Assembly: GCA_022837485.1 (NCBI GenBank)
Contig: JALHHH010000003.1
Span: 1-26,090, forward strand
Reading direction: 5' to 3'
From: Bacteroidales bacterium
GTDB lineage: Bacteria > Bacteroidota > Bacteroidia > Bacteroidales > Lentimicrobiaceae
Length of the DNA stretch: 26,090 bases
The notes under the pieces were generated by a model that worked only from the letters and a program-made list of their open reading frames with translations, did no database searches and had not been told where the DNA came from. The position numbers were made by a program, and so were the translations under genes. Below are positions 15,078 through 22,602 of this stretch, one piece after another; the stretch's first letter is position 1; every line of letters begins with the position of its first letter.

Positions 15078-15563
15078 CTAAAAAGTATATCGTATCGAGA
15101 GGGCTGCACCATCGCCCCACCAGTGGCGGTCGCCAATCAGGTTGAATGCCGGTTTCCAGTCAAGGCCGAGATTAAACGGTACTTCTCTGAAGGTGTATTC
15201 AAGTCCGGCAATGAAGTCCACGCCGACGATAGCAAAACGTCCGTCGCGGCGATTGTTGTCGGGCCAGTAGTAACGGTCATTATCCCACACTCCAACGTGC
15301 CCGCCAAATCCCAGAAAATAATCGAGACCGGGAGCTCCCTTGATGGGCTTCTGCCACTCGTAAAGTCCTGTGATCGCAAGTCCGCCCCAACGGAATGTTG
15401 CAATACCTTCGATGGCGTTTGAACTGCCTACAAAATGTTTTAGTGTAATACCGTTAAAAAAACCAAGGCGTGCTCCGAGGGCCGTGGTATAGTTCTGCGC
15501 CTGCAGGGCAAATGAAGTGGTAAAAAGTAAAAAGAATGCAACAATAATGACTTTTGGTTTCAT
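15078..15563 (-). CDS. Small outer-membrane beta-barrel protein
   Basis: The 161-residue protein has a signal peptide (MKPKVIIVAFFLLFTTSFALQA, cleaved before QNYTTALG). Eight or so amphipathic strands follow: ALGARLGFFNGITLKHF, AIEGIATFRWGGLAITGLYEWQ, LDYFLGFGGHVGVW, FAIVGVDFIAGLEYTF, PFNLGLDWKPAFNLI and the terminal ALSIRYTF, which ends in Phe as outer-membrane proteins do. The pattern resembles small eight-stranded barrels common in Bacteroidota, without a proven function. It is monocistronic, convergent with the hydrolase gene. Upstream lies a 15-base palindrome (15576-15590), which may be an operator. Confidence 0.82.
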   Translation of the reverse strand: MKPKVIIVAFFLLFTTSFALQAQNYTTALGARLGFFNGITLKHFVGSSNAIEGIATFRWGGLAITGLYEWQKPIKGAPGLDYFLGFGGHVGVWDNDRYYWPDNNRRDGRFAIVGVDFIAGLEYTFREVPFNLGLDWKPAFNLIGDRHWWGDGAALSIRYTF

Positions 15564-15575
15564 GGTTTGAAATTT

Positions 15576-15590
15576 TTATTTGACAAATAA
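15576..15590. repeat. 15-base palindrome upstream of the barrel gene
   Basis: TTATTTG-A-CAAATAA is a perfect inverted repeat (7-base arms, 1-base centre) whose near end is 13 bases from the start codon at 15563. Such a site could bind a dimeric regulator. It may also simply contain a degenerate -7 element (minus-strand GTTATTTG). Confidence 0.5.
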
Positions 15591-15710
15591 CTTTAGGTTC
15601 GACAGCGGGCTATCTGAAAATTCCGTGCCATTCTTGGACGTATTCATCGAGTGAAATCCCCGGAATGTAACTGCCAGCCACCAGTCAGCGTCATTCGGGG
15701 ATTGTTATAA

Positions 15711-15755
15711 TATTCATCTCAATACTTTATATACCATTGATTTTCTATTATTTAA
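15711..15755. repeat. Imperfect direct repeat, copy 1
   Basis: The 45-base segment from tattcatctcaatactt to ttctattatttaa aligns with 15942-15983. By hand count 36 of 42 aligned bases match, with one 3-base gap. Both copies are AT-rich, so part of the similarity is compositional, but the CAATACTT and TGATTTTC blocks are exact. Confidence 0.5.
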
Positions 15756-15813
15756 CAATTATTTCATCCAAAATCCGTATACCAAAGCTTCGGGAAAAAT
15801 TATATTTTTACAC

Positions 15814-15987
15814 ATGTGTTGTATACAGAATAATAAAGCTAATTTAGTTGCGGGAAGAAACGGAGGGGGACAAATCCGGATTTTTAATGTTACTGAAAGT
15901 CAGTGTTCACTGCATAGTAAAACAAAGTTGAAAATCCGGGTTATCCATATCAATACTTATTATACTGATTTTCAATTATATAATTAA
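15814..15987 (+). CDS. Candidate small ORF, 57 residues, abutting the lipoprotein gene
   Basis: ATG 15814 opens 57 codons and the TAA (15985-15987) touches the ATG of the lipoprotein gene at 15988 in the same frame. The peptide begins MCCIQNNKANLVAGRNGGGQ and ends HINTYYTDFQLYN. It is polar, with three Cys and no signal peptide or membrane segment. Its C-terminal third is encoded by copy 2 of the direct repeat. No family is recognised and no ribosome binding site is seen, so it may be chance; the exact abutment is what makes it worth listing. Confidence 0.2.
   Translation: MCCIQNNKANLVAGRNGGGQIRIFNVTESQCSLHSKTKLKIRVIHINTYYTDFQLYN
15942..15983. repeat. Imperfect direct repeat, copy 2
   Basis: This is the second copy of the repeat described at 15711-15755. 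It ends four bases before the start codon of the lipoprotein gene, so it forms the translation-initiation region of that gene. Confidence 0.5.
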
Positions 15988-17823
15988 ATGACCCCTACTA
16001 TACATTTTTCTTCAGTCCGGGATAAAGCCGTAATCCTGTTACCGGTTCTTATTTTTCTGATGGCAATGATTTCATGTGAATATCCGCTGACTGATGATGA
16101 AATTACACATGTTGACCCTCCTGCTCCCTACTATCCTTTGCATATCGATCTGATGAATTCGGGCGATACCTTATTTCTGTTCAACAGGCATTTGCTTAGT
16201 TACAAACTGAGTGCCTTCGGACAAAAGATACATGCTGGTGAGATGTTGCTGGCAGATGATCGCTGGGAATTATCCAACGCAACAGGGGATATTGAAATTA
16301 ATCCATTTGATTACAGTCCAGGTGTTTACAAACTTTCGGTCAACATGTTCACTTCAACCGGCAGCGGCAGCCTGGCCGATTTATCGGGGTACGAATACTA
16401 CGCCGGAACCCGGGAATGGGTGGCACTGATCGACACCAGAAATGCCGAGTATCTTCAGATGACGGCAGATACCGACGAAAACGGATTCCTCCGAATCCGA
16501 TGGCAGCCTTCATCCAATTTCAACATGAAGTCGCTCCGCTTCAACAGGAGCTACCAGTATACTACTTCCGGCAGGGATTTCAATCCCAGACACCCGGGAC
16601 AATATACCGACAGCTGCTATACCTGCGGGGAAGTCAACTACTCACTCTACCAAACCGTATATACCACATCCGCATCAACAAGCTACACATCGCTGCAGAT
16701 TAATCGCGAACCGCCGGTTCCTGTGGCCACATACACGAATCTGGACAGTGTAACATTTACATGGAACAGAACAGGATATCCGACGCATTACACACTTTCA
16801 AAATCGAACTCTCCCATTGCTGTTTATCTCGACAGTTCAACCGACACCAGCATTACCGTAGCTCAGCCCGGCTTTGGGAGATGGGGACAGTACAGCCTTT
16901 CCAGTAAGCCAATAAATACAGACAAATGCAAAGAATTATATTACCCGAATACGTATACCGACTTCGGTCTCGGCGAATACGTAGCACCAAACTGGCCGGT
17001 TTATGCCTATAACCCCATAGAAAAGGTGTTCTACACTTCCGTGTATAACGACATGAAGACCTTTGACATTTACAGTCTGAATGCAACAGCAGCCTACCCT
17101 ATTCCAAATCTGCTGTACGATGCGATTTTTGACTGTCCGCCCAATTCAACCAGGGTTGGCGTTGCCGCACGACAGGCGATCTACCTCTTCGAAGACCGGC
17201 AGCTGACAAATCCCACCATCATACCTTACGGCACACCAACGGCCAATTCGGATCATTTCTGCTTAACGTCGGAAAATACTGCTGCTTTAATTTTGGACGG
17301 GGACTACACCATGATCGATTTGAGTACGGGTGAAATTACTGCAACACTAGATATTGAAGACTATCCGTATTACAGTAAATGGGCCTGTATCTCCACTGCT
17401 CCCGCCGGCGATCGGTGCGTAATTGTCACCCGAAACGGGATCTGGCTCTACAATATAGAGAACAACGCCTTTGAAACTGCATACCGGGATCAGCGGTCCT
17501 ATAAATCGGCCATGTTTGACGATCTGAATCAGGACAGGCTCTTTCTCACGCTTGAGGAATCTCCGGTACTGGAGCTCAGAAACCCGCACGACTTCAGTCT
17601 GATTCAATCCGTACAATTACCCGGCAAATGTGTCCTTCGCAACATAGATCCGGAAAGCGGATACCTGTTGCTTACCGATTATACCAACTTGTATGTGATG
17701 GACACCGGTACCTGGCAAATTGTGCTGAAAGTTCCAAGTACCGATTCAATGCCGCAGCTTTATAACAACCGGTTGTTTTCCAATTCCGGATATGTTTTTG
17801 ATATAACTCCTTACCTGCCATGA
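15988..17823 (+). CDS. Large lipoprotein with propeller-like C-terminal half, unknown function
   Basis: The 611-residue protein starts with a lipoprotein signal (hydrophobic VILLPVLIFLMAMISC, lipid-modified C30). Residues about 45-165 look like a beta-sandwich (PYYPLHIDLMNSGDTLFLFN, GVYKLSVNMFTSTGSGSLADLSGYEYYAGTREWVALID). Residues about 245-305 resemble a fibronectin-type domain (VATYTNLDSVTFTWNRTGYPTHYTLSKSN, STDTSITVAQPGFGRWGQYSL). Residues about 340-605 contain repeated strand units such as FYTSVYNDMKTFDIYSLN, GDYTMIDLSTGEITATLDI, RNGIWLYNIENNAFETAYRD, DYTNLYVMDTGTWQIVLKV, which suggest a beta-propeller. I do not recognise a named family. It lies in the envelope, probably at the outer membrane, and its stop overlaps the ATG of the next gene (ATGA), so the two are coupled and probably form one complex. 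Confidence 0.8.
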   Translation: MTPTIHFSSVRDKAVILLPVLIFLMAMISCEYPLTDDEITHVDPPAPYYPLHIDLMNSGDTLFLFNRHLLSYKLSAFGQKIHAGEMLLADDRWELSNATGDIEINPFDYSPGVYKLSVNMFTSTGSGSLADLSGYEYYAGTREWVALIDTRNAEYLQMTADTDENGFLRIRWQPSSNFNMKSLRFNRSYQYTTSGRDFNPRHPGQYTDSCYTCGEVNYSLYQTVYTTSASTSYTSLQINREPPVPVATYTNLDSVTFTWNRTGYPTHYTLSKSNSPIAVYLDSSTDTSITVAQPGFGRWGQYSLSSKPINTDKCKELYYPNTYTDFGLGEYVAPNWPVYAYNPIEKVFYTSVYNDMKTFDIYSLNATAAYPIPNLLYDAIFDCPPNSTRVGVAARQAIYLFEDRQLTNPTIIPYGTPTANSDHFCLTSENTAALILDGDYTMIDLSTGEITATLDIEDYPYYSKWACISTAPAGDRCVIVTRNGIWLYNIENNAFETAYRDQRSYKSAMFDDLNQDRLFLTLEESPVLELRNPHDFSLIQSVQLPGKCVLRNIDPESGYLLLTDYTNLYVMDTGTWQIVLKVPSTDSMPQLYNNRLFSNSGYVFDITPYLP

Positions 17824-18539
17824 CGAAAGCACTCGTAACAATAGTGGCTTTGCTGCTTTACGCAGCAGTTTTTCAATCGCATGCACAGGAAGTAAGATTT
17901 GGCTTTTACGGTGGGTACGGATCCTACAGTTTAGAAAATCTAAAAGCCTTGCAGGATGAAATCGGCGGTAATCCCCAGCTGCCCGTATTATCGAAAACCG
18001 CTGCATTCCCCGGATATTATACGTTTTCCGGATTTGTGTCAGTGGATATGCTGGACTTTTCAGAGATTGCAGCCGACATCAGTTACCAGTATACCGGAGC
18101 CCGCAGCTATTATGCGGACTATTCGGGTTATTACCGGCTGAGCATGCAACTAAAAGGTCTGCGTTCTGGTTTGCAGTATCGCGTACCTGTTATCAGCGGA
18201 GAGGCTTGGGGAACGCATTTCGCCGTAGGAGGCGGACTGACCTCAAGCCGGTACGATATCGATGAACGTTTTGAAATAACCACGGTATATGAATACCAGG
18301 AGGCGATGACTTTTGTTTCACTGAATCTCTACGGAGAGGCGGCACTTACAGCGTATTACCGCCTGAACGACAGAATACGCATGGAAATGCTTTTCGGGTA
18401 TGAATACAACATCCCAAGCCGGCTGAGATGGTCGGAAAACCGCAAAGCCTATCTACAGAACGAAAAAAGAGAGCCGGTCAGGGTCGACTGGTCCGGGGTA
18501 AGGTTACGAATCGGCGTATCGTACCGGATTTTGAAATAA
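17820..18539 (+). CDS. Outer-membrane beta-barrel protein, partner of the large lipoprotein
   Basis: The 239-residue protein has a signal peptide (MTKALVTIVALLLYAAVFQSHA, cleaved before QEVRFGFYGG). Amphipathic strands follow: VRFGFYGGYGSYSL, FSEIAADISYQYTGARSYYADY, YRLSMQLKGLRSGLQYRVPV, WGTHFAVGGGLTSSRYDID, TFVSLNLYGEAALTAYYRL, IRMEMLFGYEYN and the terminal VRLRIGVSYRILK. This fits an eight- to ten-stranded barrel of the kind common in Bacteroidota; I cannot place it in a named family. Its ATG overlaps the stop of the lipoprotein gene in an ATGA, which indicates translational coupling and a joint role at the outer membrane. A bidirectional terminator lies about 90 bases downstream. Confidence 0.82.
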   Translation: MTKALVTIVALLLYAAVFQSHAQEVRFGFYGGYGSYSLENLKALQDEIGGNPQLPVLSKTAAFPGYYTFSGFVSVDMLDFSEIAADISYQYTGARSYYADYSGYYRLSMQLKGLRSGLQYRVPVISGEAWGTHFAVGGGLTSSRYDIDERFEITTVYEYQEAMTFVSLNLYGEAALTAYYRLNDRIRMEMLFGYEYNIPSRLRWSENRKAYLQNEKREPVRVDWSGVRLRIGVSYRILK

Positions 18540-18625
18540 TCGATATAGACCTGCACCAGCCCCGACTGCACCCGGATTGATAAATCTGTCATTTTACAAC
18601 GTTACCAATACAATCCTTCCATCTA

Positions 18626-18660
18626 CAAAAAAACCGGAGTTATCTGCTCCGGTTTTTTTG
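18626..18660. terminator. Bidirectional intrinsic terminator between the barrel gene and gyrB
   Basis: A 14-bp perfect hairpin (CAAAAAAACCGGAG at 18626-18639, 7-base loop, CTCCGGTTTTTTTG at 18647-18660) carries an A-run on one side and a T-run on the other. It can stop both the plus-strand operon ending at 18539 and gyrB ending at 18674. Confidence 0.93.
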
Positions 18661-18673
18661 ATAAGGGAATGCA

Positions 18674-20656
18674 TTAAACATCAATTTTCGCGTATTTCGC
18701 ATTTTTCTCGATAAATTCACGGCGCGGAGGAACTTCATCGCCCATCAGCATAGAGAAAATGCGGTCGGCTTCGGTACCATTTTCAATAGTTACCTGGCGC
18801 AGGGTCCGGAACTCCGGATTCATGGTTGTCAGCCAGAGCTGTTCGGAGTTCATTTCTCCAAGACCTTTATAGCGCTGAACATGCACCGAACTTTCCTTGC
18901 CATTCCCGGTGAGCTCGGCAGCGACGGCAATGCGTTCCTCTTCCGTCCAGCAATAGCGTTCGGTATTTCCTTTTCTTACCAGGTATAGCGGAGGAGTGGC
19001 GATGTAGATATAGCCGTTATCGATAAGTTCGCGCATATAGCGGAAGAAGAAGGTAAGAATGAGGGTGGCGATGTGACTTCCATCGACATCGGCATCGGTC
19101 ATGATTACTATTTTGTGGTATCTTAATTTTGCAAGATTCAATGCCTTGCTGTCTTCTTCCGTGCCTATCGTAACTCCAAGTGCAGTATAGATATTCTTGA
19201 TTTCTTCGCTGTCGAAGATTTTGTGTTGCATGGCTTTTTCCACGTTGAGGATTTTTCCCCGCAATGGAAGAATGGCCTGGAAGCGTCGGTCGCGTCCCTG
19301 TTTTGCGGTACCACCTGCCGAGTCGCCCTCCACCAGGTAGAGTTCGCACAACTCCGGATCGCGCTCGCTGCAGTCGGCCAGTTTTCCGGGCAGTCCGGAG
19401 CCAGACAATACATTTTTCCGTTGAACCAGTTCGCGGGCTTTGCGGGCGGCGTGTCGTGCCGTTGCGGCCAGTATAACTTTATTAACGATGGTACGGGCTT
19501 CCTTGGGATGTTCTTCGAGGTAGTATGAGAGCAGTTCTGCCACCAGGGCATCTACTGCGCCCATTACTTCGTTGTTTCCGAGCTTGGTCTTTGTCTGACC
19601 TTCAAACTGCGGTTCCTGAACCTTCACGGAGATAATGGCTGTAAGTCCTTCGCGGAAATCGTCGCCGTTGATGTCGAATTTAAGCTTTGACAGCATTCCC
19701 GATTTGTCGGCATAGGCTTTCAGGGTACGGGTAAGAGCCCTGCGGAAACCGGCCAGGTGGGTACCACCCTCGTGGGTGTTGATGTTGTTTACGTAGGAGT
19801 GAATATTCTCAGCAAAACTTGTATTGTATTGCATGGAGATCTCCACCGGAATATCGTTCTTTTCACCTTCAATGTAGATGGGCTCCGGCATCAGCTTTTC
19901 GCGCATACCGTCGAGGTATTCGATAAAATCGCGCAGACCGTTCTCAGAATAGAACGAATAGTGAATGTGATTGCCATTTTCATCCGTATCGCGCTCGTCG
20001 GTAATGGAAAGGCGGATACCCTTATTGAGGAATGCCAGTTCGCGGAGGCGGGAACTAAGGATCTCAAGATCGTAAACTACGGTAGTGAATATGGAATTAT
20101 CGGGCCGGAAATGAACCGTGGTACCTGTTTTATCGGTTTCACCCACTATCTTCACAGGATGGAGAGGTTTCCCAACGGAGTACTCCTGTTCAAAGACCTT
20201 CCCTTCCCGGAAGACCGTAACTTTGAGCATGGAAGACAACGCATTTACACACGAAACACCAACACCGTGGAGTCCGCCCGATACCTTGTAGGAACCTTTG
20301 TCAAACTTTCCGCCGGCGTGCAGCACAGTCATAACAACTTCGAGTGCCGAACGCTTTTCTTTCTCATGCATATCCGTAGGAATACCCCTTCCGTTATCGG
20401 AAACGGTTACGGAATTGTCGGTATGTATATAAACCCGGATATCGTCGCAATAACCGGCCAGCGCCTCATCAATTGAATTATCAATTACTTCATACACCAG
20501 GTGATGCAAGCCCCTTGAACTGATGTCGCCAATGTACATCGCAGGGCGTTTACGAACTGCTTCCAGACCTTCAAGTACCTGAATATTTTCAGCTGTGTAG
20601 TTTCCATTGCCATTACCATTGCCATTCGTGGCGGCGCCATTATTTAATTCACTCAT
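18674..20656 (-). CDS. gyrB: DNA gyrase subunit B
   Basis: The 660-residue protein is the ATPase subunit of gyrase, which with GyrA introduces negative supercoils into DNA in the cytoplasm. The GHKL ATPase domain shows the catalytic Glu in YEVIDNSIDEAL (E56, N60), SDNGRGIP (86-93) and GGLHGVG (127-133). The transducer region carries FREGLTAIISVKV (about 334-346). The TOPRIM domain has LVEGDSAGG (441-449, metal-binding E443) and DADVDGSH (521-528). The C-terminus has QRYKGLGEMN (594-603), where gyrase contacts GyrA. There is no large insertion of the kind found in enterobacterial GyrB, in line with this phylum. The N-terminus has an added Asn-Gly tract (residues 6-19) encoded by a hexamer repeat. 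It is separated from the upstream envelope genes by a terminator and has its own -7 element. Confidence 0.97.
   Translation of the reverse strand: MSELNNGAATNGNGNGNGNYTAENIQVLEGLEAVRKRPAMYIGDISSRGLHHLVYEVIDNSIDEALAGYCDDIRVYIHTDNSVTVSDNGRGIPTDMHEKEKRSALEVVMTVLHAGGKFDKGSYKVSGGLHGVGVSCVNALSSMLKVTVFREGKVFEQEYSVGKPLHPVKIVGETDKTGTTVHFRPDNSIFTTVVYDLEILSSRLRELAFLNKGIRLSITDERDTDENGNHIHYSFYSENGLRDFIEYLDGMREKLMPEPIYIEGEKNDIPVEISMQYNTSFAENIHSYVNNINTHEGGTHLAGFRRALTRTLKAYADKSGMLSKLKFDINGDDFREGLTAIISVKVQEPQFEGQTKTKLGNNEVMGAVDALVAELLSYYLEEHPKEARTIVNKVILAATARHAARKARELVQRKNVLSGSGLPGKLADCSERDPELCELYLVEGDSAGGTAKQGRDRRFQAILPLRGKILNVEKAMQHKIFDSEEIKNIYTALGVTIGTEEDSKALNLAKLRYHKIVIMTDADVDGSHIATLILTFFFRYMRELIDNGYIYIATPPLYLVRKGNTERYCWTEEERIAVAAELTGNGKESSVHVQRYKGLGEMNSEQLWLTTMNPEFRTLRQVTIENGTEADRIFSMLMGDEVPPRREFIEKNAKYAKIDV
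20604..20627. repeat. Hexamer microsatellite in the gyrB N-terminus
   Basis: Four tandem CCATTR/C units (CCATTG, CCATTA, CCATTG, CCATTC on the plus strand) encode the (Asn-Gly) tract at the start of GyrB. The unit is six bases, so gain or loss of copies keeps the reading frame. Confidence 0.8.
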
Positions 20657-20688
20657 ATTCAGTAAAATAGTGGTTTTTAGTTAATGAG

Positions 20689-20696
20689 CAAAGTTA
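20689..20696 (-). promoter_or_regulatory. -7 element of gyrB
   Basis: Minus-strand TAACTTTG (exact TAnnTTTG match) lies 33 bases before the gyrB ATG at 20656. No clear -33 box at the usual spacing. Confidence 0.5.
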
Positions 20697-20866
20697 GCAT
20701 TTTTATTAATACGAATTCCGTATTCCGAAGAGGAAAAACCGGAAGTTATCAACAAAACGCACAATTGTCGGAATATGGCGCCCGTTAGCGCGAATAAAAT
20801 TTGCCAAACGATTAAATATCAATTCAATACCTGATGTAATGATACCATGCCAGAACTTCCGGCCCT

Positions 20867-20903
20867 GAGAAAAAGGTAAAGCCCGGTAAATTCTAAACCG
20901 GGC
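20867..20903 (-). terminator. Terminator after the TPR and barrel operon
   Basis: GCCCGGT (20881-20887) pairs with ACCGGGC (20897-20903) around a 9-base loop. On the minus strand the hairpin is followed by a T-rich run (TTTACCTTTTTC). It sits about 20 bases after the stop of the barrel gene and separates this operon from gyrB. Confidence 0.7.
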
Positions 20904-20921
20904 GTCTGGTTTCTGCCGGAC

Positions 20922-22589
20922 TCAGAACGAATAGGCAATACCTCCCAGCAGGTTGAAACGGTAGCCGGGATAGTTATACCAATGATACTGCCGCGAACCA
21001 AGTACGTTGTTGAGATTCAGGAAAGCAGAAAGCTGACGGGTATAGCGGTATTCGAAGGCAAAGCTCAGGTCGGTATAGCCTTTCACCGTTTCGTAGTGCC
21101 GGCTGTTTGTCTCACCACCCGACAAACGGGCATACTGTTTACCGGCAGCGGTGACCGTTGCACGAGCCAGGATTTTATCGCCAAGGTTATATGCTGCTTC
21201 GGCACCAAGCGTGGTTCCGGGTTTATGCCAGGCTTTTTCTTCGTGTTTCAGATCCCACTTTTCAAATGCCGCAAATGCTTTGATCCGGATTTTCTCCACG
21301 GACACAAATTCGGCTTCCAGGCGGCCGGCTACCATACTTCCGTCGTCGTAAACCAGGGTAAACCGGTTATAGGGCTCCACGCTGAAGTCGTTAACAAAAA
21401 ATACGGCATTATCGACCATCCCTGCACGAAACGATGCGTAGAAATTGAAGCGTTTGCCTGCTCTGGCGTTGGCTCCGCCGTAAAAGATAAACTTCTCCCG
21501 TGTATACCGGAGAGGAAGTACCGACTGAATGAACGGATTTTCAGCGGCCAGCCTGTCAAAGCCTTTACGTTCGAGGCCACCGGTAATACCGGCATAAACG
21601 CCCAGGGCTTCATCCACAATGCTCAGGCGGGCCTCAGCAAACGGGAACATATAGGCTTTAGAAACGGAATCGCCCTGAAAAGACAGATCAATTCCTGCCC
21701 TGATGGTGTATTCGTTGAAAGTGGTTCCGATATATGGCTTCAGACTAACAATGGTACTTGCCTGGCTTAAGGTTGAATCCTTATAACCGGTAAATTCCAG
21801 TCGTGCATCCAATCCTATCTGCTGTTCATCGGTAAAATCAAGGACTTCAAAGCGTTTGTCGGCAGAAGCAAGCAGAGAAACCGAAGATTCCCGGGTGTTG
21901 AAGCGGTCGGAAGTATTTTTAAAAGCCAGTAATGCCTTATGGTTTAGCCTGTCGTTACCGGAGTAATTCGACTGAATTCCTGCGCTGGCACCAAAACGGT
22001 TAAAGTGCTGCTTGAGTTGATCGTCTTTCATCATAAGCTCAAAATCGCCGGGATCGAACCCATAGTGGTGCACCACATTGCGTTTAAAGCTGACGCCTGC
22101 GCTCAGGGTATGCTCATCCAGAAACTTGCGGCCCTGCAGTTCAGCCAGATTTATCAGATGTACTCCCAGACTGTGCGATTTTGACCGCAACGAATTGGCC
22201 CAGAATTCGGCATAGGGTGTGGTATAATTACCGAATCCGGCTCTTATGTAATTACGCAACAGGGTTTTCTGGGGCTCGCCAACCAGCTTTACGGCTGGAA
22301 TCTCTTCGGGACTTAGGGCAACTTCCTGCTGAACCGGGCTTATATTGTAGCTGATGACCGGCAACTTAACTTCCGATTCGGAGGGTGCCGGGCTTATGTT
22401 GATTTTGCTTACATCGGGTATGGAAGGCTCGTAGGATCCGACCACCGTAACCTGTTCGTTGATTCCCTGGGCAAAAACGCCCGTGGTGCTCAAAAAAAGT
22501 ACCGGCCCCAAAACCAGGAGCGAAAAATAAAACAGGCACTTCGAATTCCGGAAATTATTTATTGTCGTCATAGTCAAACAGCGTTTCAT
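20922..22589 (-). CDS. Plug-less TonB-receptor-like outer-membrane barrel, partner of the TPR protein
   Basis: The 555-residue protein has a signal peptide (KCLFYFSLLVLGPVLFLSTTGVFA, cleaved before QG). A short periplasmic N-terminal segment follows, reading EQVTVVGSYEPSIPDVSKINISP (like a TonB-receptor start). A TonB-receptor-like C-terminal barrel then ends QLSAFLNLNNVLGSRQYHWYNYPGYRFNLLGGIAYSF, with the NLNNVLG and YPGYRF signature of such barrels and a terminal Phe. The usual plug domain of about 130 residues is missing, and a TonB box is not obvious. The protein is likely a barrel assembly or transport partner rather than a siderophore receptor. It follows the TPR gene after 13 bases on the same strand. 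A second in-frame ATG at 22571 is possible. Confidence 0.82.
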   Translation of the reverse strand: MKRCLTMTTINNFRNSKCLFYFSLLVLGPVLFLSTTGVFAQGINEQVTVVGSYEPSIPDVSKINISPAPSESEVKLPVISYNISPVQQEVALSPEEIPAVKLVGEPQKTLLRNYIRAGFGNYTTPYAEFWANSLRSKSHSLGVHLINLAELQGRKFLDEHTLSAGVSFKRNVVHHYGFDPGDFELMMKDDQLKQHFNRFGASAGIQSNYSGNDRLNHKALLAFKNTSDRFNTRESSVSLLASADKRFEVLDFTDEQQIGLDARLEFTGYKDSTLSQASTIVSLKPYIGTTFNEYTIRAGIDLSFQGDSVSKAYMFPFAEARLSIVDEALGVYAGITGGLERKGFDRLAAENPFIQSVLPLRYTREKFIFYGGANARAGKRFNFYASFRAGMVDNAVFFVNDFSVEPYNRFTLVYDDGSMVAGRLEAEFVSVEKIRIKAFAAFEKWDLKHEEKAWHKPGTTLGAEAAYNLGDKILARATVTAAGKQYARLSGGETNSRHYETVKGYTDLSFAFEYRYTRQLSAFLNLNNVLGSRQYHWYNYPGYRFNLLGGIAYSF

Positions 22590-22602
22590 TTCTTTGGGCT
22601 CG

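Larger units (their letters stand above)
15564..15987. other. AT-rich intergenic stretch with an imperfect direct repeat
   Basis: These 424 bases separate two divergently oriented genes. They hold a 15-base palindrome (15576-15590), two copies of an imperfect direct repeat (15711-15755 and 15942-15983), a 10-base palindrome ACACATGTGT (15810-15819) and a 57-codon open frame (15814-15987). No promoter of the usual Bacteroidota form could be identified for the plus-strand gene at 15988; the nearest match is TATATTTT at 15801-15808. Confidence 0.5.

Noticed and set aside
15801..15808. TATATTTT as a promoter for the lipoprotein gene
   Set aside because: The last base of the -7 consensus is wrong, no -33 box stands at the right distance and the leader would be about 180 bases; left unassigned.
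20982..21770. Plus-strand frame (262 codons) opposite the TonB-like barrel gene
   Set aside because: Antisense shadow of a confident gene; composition is Cys- and Phe-rich as expected from reverse translation of a barrel.
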